DNA of 64,000 nucleotides from Corynebacterium heidelbergense (GTDB lineage Bacteria > Actinomycetota > Actinomycetes > Mycobacteriales > Mycobacteriaceae), in NCBI RefSeq assembly GCF_028609845.1, contig NZ_CP063191.1, forward strand, positions 1,550,001-1,614,000. The letters are read 5' to 3'. The notes beneath the pieces are model-generated. The model saw only the letters and a list, made by a program, of their open reading frames with translations, searched no databases and was not told where the DNA came from. The position numbers and the translations under genes were made by a program. Positions 18,389 to 29,770 of this stretch are shown here, in pieces. The stretch's first letter is position 1, and every line of letters begins with the position of its first letter.

Positions 18389-19921
18389 TCACCGGCCGGG
18401 GCGGGGCAACGCTACCGACTCCGCCGTCCCAGTCCACCCCTCCATGCGGAAGTGCTCCCAGGCTCGCCGGTACTCGGACCGGGGATCGAATTCCGTGCGG
18501 GGATGTACCTCCAAGATCCGTGTCGCCCGCGTGGCGCGGGTGTAGCGCAACCAGCCCGGATCCCTCCCCCACACGAAGGCCCCCCACGCCGCCTGCATAT
18601 GCTGCGTCACCGCATCCATCTCCGCTCCCAGCAGCAACCGCGCCTTGGAGGCACGCGCGTCCCCGAACAGCGCAGCCAACTCCATGGCATGCATAGCCCC
18701 CACACCCAACCGGCGCAGGGCCTGCGGCGCGTAGTCAAAGCGGTACATCCACGTCGGCGCCACCGCCGTGTGCAGCTCCGCCAAGCGCACGGACTGCGCC
18801 CAGAAGATCGCATCCGCCAGCATCCGGGCGAAGGCGTCCCGGCGCCCCACATCCCCGTAGGCCCGCTCCACCGCATCCGCGCCCTCCGGATCATGTAGCC
18901 GCAGCGCCGTCCGGGCCACCCGCGCCCGCTCCCGCCGGGAGACGAACAACACCTGCGCGGCGGAGAGCTCATCGGAATTCGTGCCGATGAGTAGCGGAAC
19001 GGGGGCCTGCGCCCCCTCGCTGAACAGCCGCAGCGGGTGGCTGGGCAACGTCACCCCATCCACGGCATGGCCAAAGCACGGGTTGAGCTCCCGCAGACCC
19101 CGCCCCCGCCACAGCATCTGCTGGCCGGCCCGGATCACATCCGCCGCGGGCAACCCCGTCATGTCCCGGGGCCGTACCGTGCGCGGGGTGAACCCGGAAT
19201 ACTGCACCAACCTGCGCGCCCACAGCCGAGATTGCTCCGGCGAATGCGCCGCCATCACCGGCGCGGATTGAATGATGGCGCGGTGAAACAATCCGTGCGC
19301 CGCCGGAGCCGCCAGTAGCGCCGCCACCGCCGCCCCGCCCGCGGATTCCCCCATGACACAGACCTGGTTGGGGTCCCCGCCGAACGCGTGGATGTGATCC
19401 CGTACCCACTTCAGCGCGCGAATCTGATCCCGCAACGCGGGGTTGGCGTCCAACTGAGAAAAACCGCCGTGCACAGAACCGAGCGCCGACATATCCACAT
19501 ACCCCAGGGCCCCCAGCCGAAAATTCACCGCTACGTACACCACCCCCAGCTCGCGGGCCAGGCCGAAACCCCGCAACACCGCTGTGTGGCTCGCGCCGGA
19601 GAAGAACCCCCCACCGTGCAGGTACACCACCACCGGTAACTGCCGATCGTCCGCCGGGCGCACCACATCCAGATTCAGGCAGCTCTCCTGCCCAATTACC
19701 TCGTCCTTCAGCGAATACGTGGTCTGCGGGGCCACCGGCCCGAATTCCTCGGCTGGCCACTCCCCTTCCCACTCCACCCGGTGCGGCCGCTCCCACCGCC
19801 CGGCCGCGCCATAGGGCACGCCGCGCCACGTACGGATCCCGTCCACCTCCACACCGCGCACCGCGCCGGCCCCAGTGTGCACCAGCAGCGGATCCCCGCA
19901 TCCCTGCCCAGCACAACTCAT
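18389..19921 (-). CDS. type-B carboxylesterase
   Basis: 510-residue alpha/beta hydrolase of the carboxylesterase B family. It shows VYLHGGGFFSGAS (oxyanion hole), FGGDPNQVCVMGESAGG (nucleophile Ser in GESAGG), a NSDE acid region and a C-terminal GVGAMHAMELAALFG carrying the catalytic His. It hydrolyses carboxylic esters; the natural substrate is unknown. No signal peptide is seen, so it is probably cytoplasmic. ATG 19921 (MSCAGQGCGDP) follows AGGGTGA and is preferred to 19966. A 293-bp gap to the divergent gene at 20215 shows no further gene. Confidence 0.88.
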   Translation of the reverse strand: MSCAGQGCGDPLLVHTGAGAVRGVEVDGIRTWRGVPYGAAGRWERPHRVEWEGEWPAEEFGPVAPQTTYSLKDEVIGQESCLNLDVVRPADDRQLPVVVYLHGGGFFSGASHTAVLRGFGLARELGVVYVAVNFRLGALGYVDMSALGSVHGGFSQLDANPALRDQIRALKWVRDHIHAFGGDPNQVCVMGESAGGAAVAALLAAPAAHGLFHRAIIQSAPVMAAHSPEQSRLWARRLVQYSGFTPRTVRPRDMTGLPAADVIRAGQQMLWRGRGLRELNPCFGHAVDGVTLPSHPLRLFSEGAQAPVPLLIGTNSDELSAAQVLFVSRRERARVARTALRLHDPEGADAVERAYGDVGRRDAFARMLADAIFWAQSVRLAELHTAVAPTWMYRFDYAPQALRRLGVGAMHAMELAALFGDARASKARLLLGAEMDAVTQHMQAAWGAFVWGRDPGWLRYTRATRATRILEVHPRTEFDPRSEYRRAWEHFRMEGWTGTAESVALPRPGR

Positions 19922-20214
19922 GAAATTCACCCTAACCAAGAATGAAGTACCCTTGTAACCCGGCAACGCACCTCGAGTGCGCCTGCCATCCGGTACCCGG
20001 CGTTGACGCGCCTATCCCCTCCAGGGCACCCCGCCGTGCCCCGGCACGCGGACCTTCCGTCCCCCTGTGCCCTCTGCCGAATTCAGCAGGCACGGTCGGC
20101 GGGCGGCTCCCCTTCCGACGGCGCCGGTGCGCACAGCATCACCCGCACCGCGCCAGCCAACATGCGGCCGGTACCGCGATCGACGACAGCTTTTCTCAAG
20201 GAGACCCCCACACC

Positions 20215-21009
20215 ATGTTCGGACTTTTCGGCAAGAAGAATCGCGCCACCGCCGCGCAGCAGGACCAGAACTCCATCGACCTCGACGGAGACAACCGCTA
20301 CGCCGACGGCATGCTCTCCCGCCGCTTCTTCGCCGCCGTGGACCGCGCGGTGCGGGCGCAGGATTCCAGCATCGACAAGTACGTGGCCGGCCTGCGCAAA
20401 AAGAACCCCTCGGCCACTAACGCCGAGCTACAGGCGAAACTGGACAAGCACTTCCGCAACCTCGCCACCGCCTCCGGGGCCGGTAACGGAGGGATCGCCG
20501 CACTGCCGGGGCTGGGTACCGCCGTCTCCCTGGTCACCATCAGCGGCGAGGGGATCCTCATCGTGGAGGTCTGCGCGCTCTACGCCCTGGCCAGCGCGAA
20601 GCTGCGCAACATCGATACCACGCAGGAGGAAGTGCGCCGCGCACTCGTCCTGCTGGCAGTTGCCGGCGGGTCCGGCAACGATGTGCTGCGCGCCGTCGCC
20701 GAGCAAAACGGGATCAAGTCCATCGTCGGCCTGCGCAGCCTGAAGAACCTGCCGAAGGGCGAGCTGATCAAGGTCAACTCCGCCCTGGGCAAGCTGGCCA
20801 TGCGCACCCTGCGCCGCCGCTTCGGGGGCGCCATGTTCAAGAAGCTCATGCCCTTCGGCATCGGTGCGGTCCTGGGCGCCAAGGCCAACCGCAAGATCGC
20901 CGACCGCATGATCGGCCAGGTCCAGCAGACCCTGGGCCCGGTGGACGCGTCGGCGGGTAGCTCGGAAGCCACGAACGGCACGGACTACGCAGCGGGCTCC
21001 GAGCAGTAA
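20215..21009 (+). CDS. EcsC-like membrane-associated protein
   Basis: 264 residues. A charged N-terminus is followed by GGIAALPGLGTAVSLVTISG and EGILIVEVCALYALA, the Gly-rich amphipathic/hydrophobic block seen in EcsC-family proteins. A basic segment (MRTLRRRFGGAMFKKLMPFG) follows. Function is unknown; EcsC proteins are linked to ABC exporters in Firmicutes, and an ABC exporter gene follows directly here. ATG 20215 has AAGGAGA 11 bases upstream; the longer frame from 19942 is not credible. Its TAA stop is immediately followed, in the same frame, by the TTG start of the ABC gene. Confidence 0.68.
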   Translation: MFGLFGKKNRATAAQQDQNSIDLDGDNRYADGMLSRRFFAAVDRAVRAQDSSIDKYVAGLRKKNPSATNAELQAKLDKHFRNLATASGAGNGGIAALPGLGTAVSLVTISGEGILIVEVCALYALASAKLRNIDTTQEEVRRALVLLAVAGGSGNDVLRAVAEQNGIKSIVGLRSLKNLPKGELIKVNSALGKLAMRTLRRRFGGAMFKKLMPFGIGAVLGAKANRKIADRMIGQVQQTLGPVDASAGSSEATNGTDYAAGSEQ

Positions 21010-24000
21010 TTGCGCCACCCCATCTGGCACCTCGCCGCCCAGCGCCCCGCCCTGCTGGGCACCGTTGCGCTGCTCGCGGTCATCGTCCCGGTTTTCGCCG
21101 TGGCCCTGCCCGCGTTCGCCGGCGGGGCGGTGGACGGGCAGCGGGGCGCCATTGCGGGGCTCATCATTGCCGCCAGCGCGCGCTTTCTCACGCACGGCCT
21201 GCGGCGCTACCTAGCTGGCACCCTCTCCCTGCACATTCAGCACGACCTGCGGATGCGCGTCCTCCAGGCCCTCCAGCGGCTGGACGCGGCCGCGGCGAAC
21301 CGGGTGCGGGTGGGGCAGGTGGTCTCCCGGACCATCTCGGACCTCAGCAGCATCCAGTCGATGGTGGCCCTTGTGCCCCTCCTGGCCAGTTCCGCCGTGG
21401 AGATCGCGCTGATCTTCGCTGCTCTCGTGTGGATCTCCGTGCCAATCGCGGTGATCGTCGCGGTGCAGGTGCCCATCGTTGCGGCGGTGGCGGTGATCTC
21501 CCGCCGTAAGCTGTATGCAGCCACGTGGTTCGCCCAGCAGGCCAGCGCGGACATCGCCAGCCAGGTGGAGGAGACGGTCACGGGCGTGCGGGTGGTGAAG
21601 GCCTTTGCCCAGGAACGCCGGGAGATCGCCACGTTCACGCAACGGGCCCGGGCCCTCTTCGCCGAGCGTATGCGGGTGGGCCGGCTGACCGCCCATTCGC
21701 AACCCTCCCTGGGGGCGATTCCCAATGTGGCGCTAGTGGTCACCATCGTGGTCGGCGGGTGGTTGGCCACGCAGGGGGTCATCACGATTGGCGAGTTCCT
21801 GGCCACCAGCACGTACATCGCCCTACTCGCCCGATTAACGCGGATGACCTCCCGCATGCTGGTCTCGGTGTACCTATCCCGCTCGGCGGTGGACCGGGTG
21901 GTGGAGCTGATGACCACCGCCCCGAGGCCCGAGGGGACGGTGCGCCTCGATGGGGCGGCCTATGGGGTTCGGGGAACGGTCGGGGATCGCCTGGAAGTGG
22001 ATATCCGCCCCGGGGAGACGGTGGCCTTCACCGGCCCGGCCGGTAGCGGGAAGACATACCTCGCCCAGGCGCTGGCTGGTGTGGATGTGGCGGCAGCCCG
22101 GGATCTTAGGGTGGTGCCCGGGCAGGGGGCCGGTGTGGCCTCGAGCGCGCCAGGGATCACCGCAGCCGAAGCGACCGCGCCCGGGATCGCGCTGCTGGAC
22201 GTCGTCCAGGAGAACCGCCCCACCGTTGTGCTGGACGAGGCCTTCCTCTACTCCACCTCCATCGCCGAGAACATCCGCTGCGGATACCCCGCCACCGACG
22301 CCCAAGTGCGCCACGCTGCCCAGATCGCCTGCGCCGTGGACTTCATCGAGCAGCTCGGGGGCTTCGACACGGTGGTCGGGGAACGCGGCCTCACCCTGTC
22401 CGGTGGGCAGCGTCAGCGCATTGCCATTGCCCGTGCGGTGGTGCGCAATCCCTGTTTTCTCATTCTGGACGACGCCACCTCCGCCATCGATGCCGCCACG
22501 GAAGCCCGGATCGTCGCGAATCTGCGGGCGGAACGGGGCAAGGGTGACCTCACCACGGTGATCTTCAGCCACCGGCCCTCCACGCTGGCGCTGGCCGAGA
22601 GGGTGATCACCCTGCCAGCCCCACCGACGGCGGAGTTGTGGCCAGATGTCGCACCGGAGGCCCCGGCGACCGGTGCCAATCCCCCGCCGAAAGCCCTGAC
22701 CCTCACGCTCCCCCCGGCTGCGGAACCTCCTCGGATCAGCCAGTACACCGCGCCATTTGGCCTGGCCTCCCTCATGCGAATGATCCCCGGACTGCTGGCG
22801 GCGGTGGTCGTCACACTGCTGCTGACGGTGCTGGCCGATGTGGGGTTGCCCAGTTTCGTGCGTCACGCCATCGACGCGGGCGTGGCCCACGGGGACATGA
22901 CCATCGTGTGGTGGACCGCGGCCGCGGCGCTGGTTGTCGTCGTCGTGTCCTGGGGCGCGCAGGTGGCAAACACAATCCTGACCACACGGGCGGGTGAGCG
23001 CTTGCTCTACGCGCTGCGGGTGCGCACCTACCGGCACTTGAATTCGCTGGGGATGGACTGGTTCGAGGCCAACGCCTCCGGGCGCATCATGACCCGGATG
23101 ACGACCGACATCGACACCCTGTCCAGCTTCCTGCAGACGGGGTTATCCCAGGCCATCGTGTCCTTCAGCGTGCTGGTGGGGGTGCTGGCCATGCTGGTGG
23201 TGACCGACCTGCGCCTAACCGCCGTGGTCGCGGTGTTCGTGCCCCTCATCGCCGTGGCCTCCTGGCAATTCCGGCGAGTCTCCGCCCGGCTCTACCGGGC
23301 GGCGCGGGCCCAGGTTTCCACGGTGAACGCAAGCTTCCAGGAAGCCATGACGGGGTTGGTCACCGGGCAGGCCTATGGCTACGCCCCGGCCGTGGAGCAG
23401 CGCATCCGCCGCGATTCCGCCGAATACCGGCGGCTGCGATGCCGCGCGCAGGCAGCGGTCAGCGTGTTCTTCCCAGGGATCAGTTGGCTAACGGAACTAG
23501 CGCAAGCTGCCGTATTGGCGACGGGCACCGACATGATCGCCCACGGGCAAGTCAGCCAGGGCGCGGTCGTCGCCTTCAGCTTGTACCTCACGCAGTTCTT
23601 CGGGCCGGTGCAGCAGCTTTCGCAGATCTACGACAGCTTCCAGCAGGCCAACGTTAGCCTGGGGCGGATCGGGGAGCTCCTTGGGGAGCGCCCCAGCATT
23701 ACCTCCCCACCCACCGCGACCAACGCCCCTGGATCTGTAGTTCCACCACTGACGGGTTCGGCAGGGCCCGTCCGCCTGGACGCGGTGAGCTTCGCCTATG
23801 GCCGGGGGAACCGCGGACCGGTGGACTCCGCCGAACACGACCTTCGGGCGGTCTCCGTGAACTTCACCGGCACCACCGCTGTCGTCGGGCATACCGGTGC
23901 GGGCAAGAGCACGCTACTCAAGCTCATCGACCGTTGGTACGACCCCACTGCCGGGGAGATCCGCTACCGGGACCAGCCCATCACGGCAATCCCCGTACAA

Positions 24001-24510
24001 ACGTGGCGACGCTCCATCGGCTACGTTCCCCAGGAGGCCCACCTCTTCCGCGGAGACGTGGCCAGCAACATCGCCTATGGCCTCCCCGAGGCGACGCCGG
24101 AACAGATCGAGGATGCTGTCCGCCGGATTGGGGGCATTGGCGTCCTATCTTCCATTCCCGGCGGATTTAGGGCACCCGTCACTGAGCGCGGGACCGAGCT
24201 TTCCGCTGGACAGCGCCAAATCATTGCCCTGGCCCGGGCGGAACTTCTCGATCCTCAGGTCCTCCTTCTCGACGAAGCCACCGCCACTCTTTCCGAAGAG
24301 GTTGAGCACACCGTCGTGGCCGCCACCAAAGCCACCGCAGCCGGGCGCACCGCCATCATCGTGGCTCACCGGTTGACCACGGCCCAGTCGGCCGACCGGA
24401 TTGTCGTCATGAAACACGGGGAAATAGTGGAAATAGGTAGCCACTGCGAACTGTTGGAGCAAGGTGGGCCATACGCCGAGCTGTGGGCCGCAGCACACCC
24501 CGGGAAATAG
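21010..24510 (+). CDS. fused heterodimer-type ABC exporter (TMD-NBD-TMD-NBD)
   Basis: 1166 residues: membrane domain 1 (~10-300), NBD1 (Walker A GPAGSGKT ~343, signature LSGGQ ~462, Walker [12 protein letters not shown]), membrane domain 2 (~590-880), NBD2 (Walker [10 protein letters not shown] ~959, Q-loop YVPQEAHLF, signature LSAGQ ~1063, Walker [11 protein letters not shown]). NBD1 has Asp where the catalytic Glu should be, and its Q-loop reads VLDEAFLYS with no Gln. NBD2 has the complementary altered signature. One ATP site is therefore degenerate and one consensus, as in asymmetric multidrug/lipid exporters, here on a single chain. TTG 21010 directly follows the upstream stop; no other good start precedes the first helix. 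Confidence 0.85.
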   Translation: MRHPIWHLAAQRPALLGTVALLAVIVPVFAVALPAFAGGAVDGQRGAIAGLIIAASARFLTHGLRRYLAGTLSLHIQHDLRMRVLQALQRLDAAAANRVRVGQVVSRTISDLSSIQSMVALVPLLASSAVEIALIFAALVWISVPIAVIVAVQVPIVAAVAVISRRKLYAATWFAQQASADIASQVEETVTGVRVVKAFAQERREIATFTQRARALFAERMRVGRLTAHSQPSLGAIPNVALVVTIVVGGWLATQGVITIGEFLATSTYIALLARLTRMTSRMLVSVYLSRSAVDRVVELMTTAPRPEGTVRLDGAAYGVRGTVGDRLEVDIRPGETVAFTGPAGSGKTYLAQALAGVDVAAARDLRVVPGQGAGVASSAPGITAAEATAPGIALLDVVQENRPTVVLDEAFLYSTSIAENIRCGYPATDAQVRHAAQIACAVDFIEQLGGFDTVVGERGLTLSGGQRQRIAIARAVVRNPCFLILDDATSAIDAATEARIVANLRAERGKGDLTTVIFSHRPSTLALAERVITLPAPPTAELWPDVAPEAPATGANPPPKALTLTLPPAAEPPRISQYTAPFGLASLMRMIPGLLAAVVVTLLLTVLADVGLPSFVRHAIDAGVAHGDMTIVWWTAAAALVVVVVSWGAQVANTILTTRAGERLLYALRVRTYRHLNSLGMDWFEANASGRIMTRMTTDIDTLSSFLQTGLSQAIVSFSVLVGVLAMLVVTDLRLTAVVAVFVPLIAVASWQFRRVSARLYRAARAQVSTVNASFQEAMTGLVTGQAYGYAPAVEQRIRRDSAEYRRLRCRAQAAVSVFFPGISWLTELAQAAVLATGTDMIAHGQVSQGAVVAFSLYLTQFFGPVQQLSQIYDSFQQANVSLGRIGELLGERPSITSPPTATNAPGSVVPPLTGSAGPVRLDAVSFAYGRGNRGPVDSAEHDLRAVSVNFTGTTAVVGHTGAGKSTLLKLIDRWYDPTAGEIRYRDQPITAIPVQTWRRSIGYVPQEAHLFRGDVASNIAYGLPEATPEQIEDAVRRIGGIGVLSSIPGGFRAPVTERGTELSAGQRQIIALARAELLDPQVLLLDEATATLSEEVEHTVVAATKATAAGRTAIIVAHRLTTAQSADRIVVMKHGEIVEIGSHCELLEQGGPYAELWAAAHPGK

Positions 24511-24579
24511 GCTCCTATCTGCATTTTTATAAGCTTCTGTGGGGCCCCACTGACCCCGATCTGGCCGACACAGGTCGTG

Positions 24580-24585
24580 TAGGGT
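24580..24585 (+). promoter_or_regulatory. possible odhA -10 element
   Basis: gTAGGGTtg fits the corynebacterial TAnnnT -10 pattern 48 bases before the odhA GTG, within the 122-bp gap after the ABC gene. No clear -35 was found. A perfect 12-bp palindrome GTGGGGCCCCAC (24539-24550) lies about 30 bp upstream and could be an operator. Confidence 0.3.
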
Positions 24586-24632
24586 TGATCGGCGAGACTA
24601 AAGCGAAGGAAGAAAAGAGGCGAGGACCTGCC

Positions 24633-27600
24633 GTGAGCAGCGCGAATTTCGGCCAAAACGAGTGGCTGGTGGACCAGATGTACCAGCAGTACACGTCCAA
24701 CCCCCAGTCCGTGGACGCGGAGTGGCGCAAATACTTCGAAAGCAGTGACTTCAAGCCCGAGGCAGCCGCATCGTCTAGCGCGGACGCAGCACCCGCTGCT
24801 GCATCCACCGGGAACAAGGGGCAATCCCGCACCTCCGCGCCCACCAGCGGGGCCAGCGCTCAGCAAACCGACAACAGCTCGTCGAACAAGGACGCTGTGA
24901 GCACGGGGGCCGGGGACAAGACTTCCGCGCCCTCGCAGACGGGGGATACGGAAAACCAGGGCCCCTCCCGCCCGGTAGAGGACGCCCGCACCCAGCAGGC
25001 CACCCATACCTCCAAGACCTCCGTCAACGCCGCGGGCAAGGGTGCCTCCGACGACACGACATCCAACCAGATTCGCATCAAGCAGGGGCGTATCGGACAG
25101 CCGGACACGGTGCTCGACGACGACACCCACCACGGCAGCCTGCTGCCCGAGCGGATCGCGCCGCCGGCGCCCAAGGCTCCCGTGGGCCTGCCGGACGCTG
25201 GGCAGAACCCGCTGCGCGGCCCCGCCAAGGCCGTAGCCAAGAACATGGACCTCTCCCTGCAAATCCCCACGGCGACCTCCGTGCGGGACATGCCGGCCAA
25301 GCTCATGTTCGAAAACCGCGCGATGGTCAATGACCAGCTACGCGCCCGCGGCTCCGGGAAGATCAGCTTTACCCACATCATCGGCTGGGCCCTAGTGAAG
25401 GCCGTGCTGGCTCACCCGGACATGAACAACAGCTACGACGTCATCGACGGCAAGCCGACGCTGGTCATCCCGGAGAACATCAACCTCGGCCTGGCCATCG
25501 ATATGACCGCCAAGAACGGCAACCGCTCCCTGGTGGTCGCGGCCATCAAGGAAACGGAGAAGATGAACTTTGCGGAGTTCGTCTCCAGCTACGAGGACAT
25601 CGTTAAGCGGGCCCGCGACGGCAAGCTCACGATGGAGGACTTCTCCGGCGTCACCATCTCTCTGACGAACCCCGGCGGCATCGGTACCCGCCACTCCGTG
25701 CCTCGCCTGACGAAGGGCCAGGGCGCCATCATCGGCGTGGGTTCCATGGATTACCCCGCCGAATTCGCGGGCGCCTCCGAGGACCGCCTCGGCGAAATGG
25801 GCGTGGGCAAGCTGGTGACCATCACCTCCACCTACGACCACCGGATCATCCAGGGCGCGGAGTCCGGCGAGTTCCTGCGGACGATGAGCCGTCTGCTCAT
25901 CGACGACAACTTCTGGGACGAGATCTTCACCGCCATGCGGGTGCCCTACTCCCCCGTGCGCTGGAGCCAGGACCTGCCCAACACCGGTGTGGACAAGTCC
26001 ACCCGCGTCATGCAGCTCATCGAGGCGTACCGCTCCCGCGGCCACCTCATTGCGGACATCAACCCCCTGCACTGGACACAGCCCGGCCTTCCCGTGCCCG
26101 ATCACGCCGACCTCAACATCGAAACCCACGGGCTGACCCTCTGGGACTTCGACCGCACCTTCCACGTCGGCGGTTTCATGGGCCACGAGACCATGACGCT
26201 GCGCCAGGTGCTTGCCGCGCTGCGCCGCGCCTACACCCTCAAGGTGGGCTCCGAATACACCCACGTCATGGATGCCGAGGAGCGCAACTGGCTCCAACGG
26301 CGCATCGAGGCCGGGCAGCCCAAGTTCACCCCGGCTGAGCAGAAGTACATTCTGCAGAAGCTCAACTCTGCCGAGGCCTTCGAGAACTTCCTGCAGACCA
26401 AGTACGTCGGGCAGAAGCGGTTCTCCCTGGAAGGCGCCGAAACGCTCATTCCGATGATGGATGCGGCCATTGACCGCGCCGCCGGTGCCGGCCAGAGCGA
26501 AGTGGTGATCGGCATGCCCCACCGCGGTCGGCTCAACGTCCTGACCAACGTCGTGGGTAAGCCCTTTGCCAAGGTCTTCACCGAATTTGAGGGCAACATT
26601 GACCCGGCCGCCGCCGGCGGTTCCGGTGACGTGAAGTACCACCTCGGGGCCACCGGGCACTACATGCAGATGTTCGGCGACGGTGAAATCGACGTGACCC
26701 TCACCGCCAACCCCTCCCACCTGGAGGCCGTGAACCCGGTCATGGAGGGCATCGCCCGCGCCAAGCAGGACCTCATCGACCAGGGTCCGGGCACCGTCAT
26801 GCCCCTGCTGCTCCACGGCGACGCGGCCTTCGCTGGCCTTGGCGTGGTGCAGGAGACGATCAACATGTTCAAGCTGGACGCCTACGAGGTGGGCGGAACG
26901 ATCCACATCGTCGTGAACAACCAGATCGGTTTCACCACCACCCCGGACGCCGGACGCTCCACCTACTACGCCACGGATCTGGCCAAGGGCTTCGACTGCC
27001 CGGTCTTCCACGTCAACGGGGACGACCCGGAGGCTGTGGTGTGGGTGGCTCAGCTAGCCGTGGACTACCGCAACCAGTTCGGCAAGGACGTCTTCATCGA
27101 CCTGGTCACCTACCGCCGCCGCGGTCACAACGAGGCCGACGACCCCTCCATGACCCAGCCGGGGATGTACGACATCATCACCAAGATGCCGACCTCCCGC
27201 GAGCAGTACACCGAAGCCCTCATCGGCCGCGGGGACCTGTCCACCGAGGACGCGGAGCGGGTGGCACGCGACTTCCACGACCAGCTAGAGATCGTGTTCA
27301 ACGACGTGCGCGAGGCCGAGAAAGGCTCCTCCCCCAAGGAACAGTCCGGCATCACTGCTTCCCAGCAGTTGCCCCACGGGCTAGACACTTCCATCAGCCG
27401 GGAGACGGTGGAACTCATCGGGGACAAGTTCGCCAATACCCCCGACTACCTCACCCCGCATCCCCGTGTGAAGCCCGTACTCAAGCGCCGCCAGTCCATG
27501 TCCCGCAAGGGCAACATCGACTGGGGATTCGCGGAGCTGCTGGCGTTCGGCTCCCTCGTGCAGGAGGGCAAGCTGGTCCGCCTCGTCGGCGAAGATTCCC

Positions 27601-28553
27601 TGCGCGGAACCTTTACGCAGCGGCACGCAGTCCTCTTCGACCGTGAGGACTTTGACAAGTACAGCCCCCTGCAGGTTATCGGCGAGGAGTCCGGCAACGG
27701 CGGCCGGTTCGAGGCCTACAACTCCTCCCTCACCGAGTTCGCCGGAATCGGCTTCGAGTACGGCTACTCCGTGGGCAACACCGATGCCGTTACCGTGTGG
27801 GAAGCCCAATTCGGGGACTTTGCTAACGGTGGTCAGACGATCATCGACCAGTACGTTTCCAGCGGTGAGGCGAAGTGGGGTCAGCTCTCCAACCTCGTGC
27901 TGCTTCTCCCGCACGGCTACGAGGGCCAGGGGCCGGACCACTCCTCCGCCCGGATCGAGCGCTTCCTCCAGATGTCCGCCGAAGGCTCCTGGACCATCGC
28001 GCAACCATCCACTCCGGCCAGCTTCTTCCACCTGCTGCGCCGCCACGCGCTAGGGACCTTGAAGCGCCCGCTCGTCGTATTCACGCCGAAGTCTATGCTG
28101 CGTAACAAGCAGGCAGTGTCCTCCGTGGAGGACTTCGTGGACCTCAAGAAGTTCCAGGCCGTGATCGACGACCCCAACCAGGACGGCGTGAACGAGAACA
28201 TCAAGTACGTTCTGCTGTGCTCTGGCAAGGTGTACTGGGATCTGGAGAAAAAGCGTGAGCAGGACGGCCGCGACGATGTGGCCATCGTCCGCCTGGAGAT
28301 GCTGCACCCGGTTCCCCACAACCGGCTGCGGGAGGCGCTGAAGAACTACCCCAACGCCGAGCTGCGGTGGGTGCAGGACGAGCCTGCCAACCAGGGCCCG
28401 TGGCCCTTCATGGCACTGCAGTTGCCGGAGTACTTCCCCGGCATCAAGCTGACCCGGGTCTCCCGGCGCGCCCAGTCCTCCACGGCCACCGGTGTGACGA
28501 AGGTTCACCAGTTAGAGCAGAAGCAATTGCTGGAGGAGGCCTTCGGCGAGTAG
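24633..28553 (+). CDS. odhA: 2-oxoglutarate dehydrogenase E1/E2 fusion subunit (OdhA/Kgd)
   Basis: 1306 residues. A conserved N-terminal helix ([23 protein letters not shown] split around residues 9-31) precedes a ~150-residue Ala/Ser/Thr/Gly-rich linker. An E2-type acyltransferase domain (~205-440) carries the active-site motif TYDHRIIQG (His ~403). A thiamine-diphosphate E1 domain (~450-1306) shows [24 protein letters not shown] and NNQIGFTT. It catalyses decarboxylation of 2-oxoglutarate to succinyl-CoA in the TCA cycle with shared E2p and Lpd. In corynebacteria it is inhibited by the FHA protein OdhI (established). There is no lipoyl domain, as expected. GTG 24633 ([11 protein letters not shown]) follows GAGG; the 50-residue longer frame is not conserved. 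Confidence 0.95.
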   Translation: MSSANFGQNEWLVDQMYQQYTSNPQSVDAEWRKYFESSDFKPEAAASSSADAAPAAASTGNKGQSRTSAPTSGASAQQTDNSSSNKDAVSTGAGDKTSAPSQTGDTENQGPSRPVEDARTQQATHTSKTSVNAAGKGASDDTTSNQIRIKQGRIGQPDTVLDDDTHHGSLLPERIAPPAPKAPVGLPDAGQNPLRGPAKAVAKNMDLSLQIPTATSVRDMPAKLMFENRAMVNDQLRARGSGKISFTHIIGWALVKAVLAHPDMNNSYDVIDGKPTLVIPENINLGLAIDMTAKNGNRSLVVAAIKETEKMNFAEFVSSYEDIVKRARDGKLTMEDFSGVTISLTNPGGIGTRHSVPRLTKGQGAIIGVGSMDYPAEFAGASEDRLGEMGVGKLVTITSTYDHRIIQGAESGEFLRTMSRLLIDDNFWDEIFTAMRVPYSPVRWSQDLPNTGVDKSTRVMQLIEAYRSRGHLIADINPLHWTQPGLPVPDHADLNIETHGLTLWDFDRTFHVGGFMGHETMTLRQVLAALRRAYTLKVGSEYTHVMDAEERNWLQRRIEAGQPKFTPAEQKYILQKLNSAEAFENFLQTKYVGQKRFSLEGAETLIPMMDAAIDRAAGAGQSEVVIGMPHRGRLNVLTNVVGKPFAKVFTEFEGNIDPAAAGGSGDVKYHLGATGHYMQMFGDGEIDVTLTANPSHLEAVNPVMEGIARAKQDLIDQGPGTVMPLLLHGDAAFAGLGVVQETINMFKLDAYEVGGTIHIVVNNQIGFTTTPDAGRSTYYATDLAKGFDCPVFHVNGDDPEAVVWVAQLAVDYRNQFGKDVFIDLVTYRRRGHNEADDPSMTQPGMYDIITKMPTSREQYTEALIGRGDLSTEDAERVARDFHDQLEIVFNDVREAEKGSSPKEQSGITASQQLPHGLDTSISRETVELIGDKFANTPDYLTPHPRVKPVLKRRQSMSRKGNIDWGFAELLAFGSLVQEGKLVRLVGEDSLRGTFTQRHAVLFDREDFDKYSPLQVIGEESGNGGRFEAYNSSLTEFAGIGFEYGYSVGNTDAVTVWEAQFGDFANGGQTIIDQYVSSGEAKWGQLSNLVLLLPHGYEGQGPDHSSARIERFLQMSAEGSWTIAQPSTPASFFHLLRRHALGTLKRPLVVFTPKSMLRNKQAVSSVEDFVDLKKFQAVIDDPNQDGVNENIKYVLLCSGKVYWDLEKKREQDGRDDVAIVRLEMLHPVPHNRLREALKNYPNAELRWVQDEPANQGPWPFMALQLPEYFPGIKLTRVSRRAQSSTATGVTKVHQLEQKQLLEEAFGE

Positions 28554-28645
28554 GGCGGAGCGGTGGAGCCTCGGCGGGCCTTAGGGGGTAACGTCCCGGC
28601 GGGATCGGCGGGTGGAGCCCTGGCGGGGTTAGGGAGGCGGGGTTT

Positions 28646-28668
28646 GGGCCCGCAGGGGCCCTTACTTT
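28646..28668 (+). terminator. weak hairpin after odhA
   Basis: GGGCCC (28646-28651), a 4-nt loop, GGGCCC (28656-28661), then TTACTTTGT. The stem is short but GC-only. It lies between the convergent odhA and the lipoprotein gene. Confidence 0.35.
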
Positions 28669-28694
28669 GTGCAGCTCGAACCCGACAGCTCCGC

Positions 28695-29306
28695 CTAGCC
28701 CTCGCTCGCCTTATCCTCCAGATCCTGGGTGGAGATGCCCCCGGCGACGTTGTTCAGGGCCCGCCGATCCTCCCGATTGATCCGGGGCTTGTCGTACAGC
28801 GCCACCGTGTTCTGCGGGATCGTCGGGTCCGGGCACGGCGTGGCCAGCCCCGGATCGGATACCCCCACGTCTGAGGGAGTCGCCGAAAGCAGCGTGGAGT
28901 GGGTGACATCCCGCCAGCGTGGAGTGTCCGGCGAGCCGGACGTGGAAAATCGGCCACGCACTTGCTTTGCGGTGTTGTGATCCATCTGGTCCAACATCTC
29001 GCCCACGCAGCCGAAGACGAGCTCTACCTTCTTCTCCCGCAACGCATCGAGGCGCTGGGAGGGCCGCAGCGGCACCAGCGTGACGTGCCGACCCGGGCGG
29101 CTGAGCGCGGACTGGTACTCCTTGGCCAGCGGGGTGATGAGATTGGGGCGCATCCGCATATCCGAGGCCGCCCCGCTGCTCTGGTCGGGCACCCCGATCC
29201 GGAATTCCTCCGGCGGCGGAACGGAGCAGCTTTGCACACCACTCACGCCCGCGTAGCCGATAGCCAGCGCCACGAGGCTAAGCCCTAACTTCCGAGCGCC
29301 ATTCAC
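28695..29306 (-). CDS. putative lipoprotein of unknown function
   Basis: 203 residues. The N-terminal signal (residues 4-26) ends in a lipobox-like VQSC with Cys27. The mature part contains FRIGVPDQSSG, a segment ending VTLVPLRPSQRLDALREKKVELVFGCVG, and NTVALYDKPRINREDRR. The overall look is of a substrate-binding fold that scores a peptide of the small-molecule-binding type, but no family is certain. GTG 29306 follows GTGGAG and overlaps the stop of the 71-residue gene by 4 bases (GTGA), so it is coupled to it; the 424-residue frame is an artefact. Gene order odhA-this gene resembles cg1280-cg1279 of C. glutamicum (recalled). Confidence 0.75.
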   Translation of the reverse strand: MNGARKLGLSLVALAIGYAGVSGVQSCSVPPPEEFRIGVPDQSSGAASDMRMRPNLITPLAKEYQSALSRPGRHVTLVPLRPSQRLDALREKKVELVFGCVGEMLDQMDHNTAKQVRGRFSTSGSPDTPRWRDVTHSTLLSATPSDVGVSDPGLATPCPDPTIPQNTVALYDKPRINREDRRALNNVAGGISTQDLEDKASEG

Positions 29307-29518
29307 GAATACCACTCCACGAAAAACAACGTAACCACCACGATATAGGGCACCACCGCCCACCACCTGGAGCGCACGCTGGCGAAGCAAGCGAGCACCG
29401 CAATAGCCGCGCCGACAGCATGTCCCACCCACATGGGGTTTCCGATTACCCCGAGGATGAGGGCAAAGCCGACGAGTCCCCCGGTGAGTAATCGGCTGAG
29501 GGTGATCAAACTCGACAT
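29303..29518 (-). CDS. small two-helix membrane protein
   Basis: 71 residues with two or three hydrophobic helices (about 12-28, 31-47 and 52-68). Function is unknown. It overlaps the downstream lipoprotein start by 4 bases, so the two form a coupled pair, possibly an envelope unit. The start is ATG 29518, preceded by GAGAGGAA-like sequence on the minus strand. Confidence 0.7.
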   Translation of the reverse strand: MSSLITLSRLLTGGLVGFALILGVIGNPMWVGHAVGAAIAVLACFASVRSRWWAVVPYIVVVTLFFVEWYS

Positions 29519-29770
29519 TCCTCTCGTATGGGCGGGAACATGGTGAGGGTTCGACGCGCCGGATTAGGCGCTCCTGAATGGGTACGCACTGGGTCAGGCG
29601 CCCCCGGATGGAACGGTACCCTAGGCGGTCCCCTCCGCGGGCAGCTACCCGCAGAGGCGGGGTGCAGCGGGTGGGTACCCTCCGCCTGGCCACCCGCACG
29701 CTTCCAGCTCGCCCACCCCCACGCTTCCAGGCAGCGGGTTTGCGCCAGTCGTGCAGTACCCTAGGAACCC
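29519..29770. other. divergent intergenic region with short repeats
   Basis: 252 bp without a credible gene. GTACCCT occurs at three places (near 29617, 29677 and 29757), each fitting a TAnnnT -10. The last would place transcription at or near the start codon of the MgtE-like gene. CACGCTTCCAG is repeated directly at about 29697 and 29720. Confidence 0.4.

Noticed and set aside
25392..27011. 539-codon minus-strand frame opposite odhA
   Set aside because: It mirrors conserved OdhA sequence and shows no domain or ribosome site of its own.
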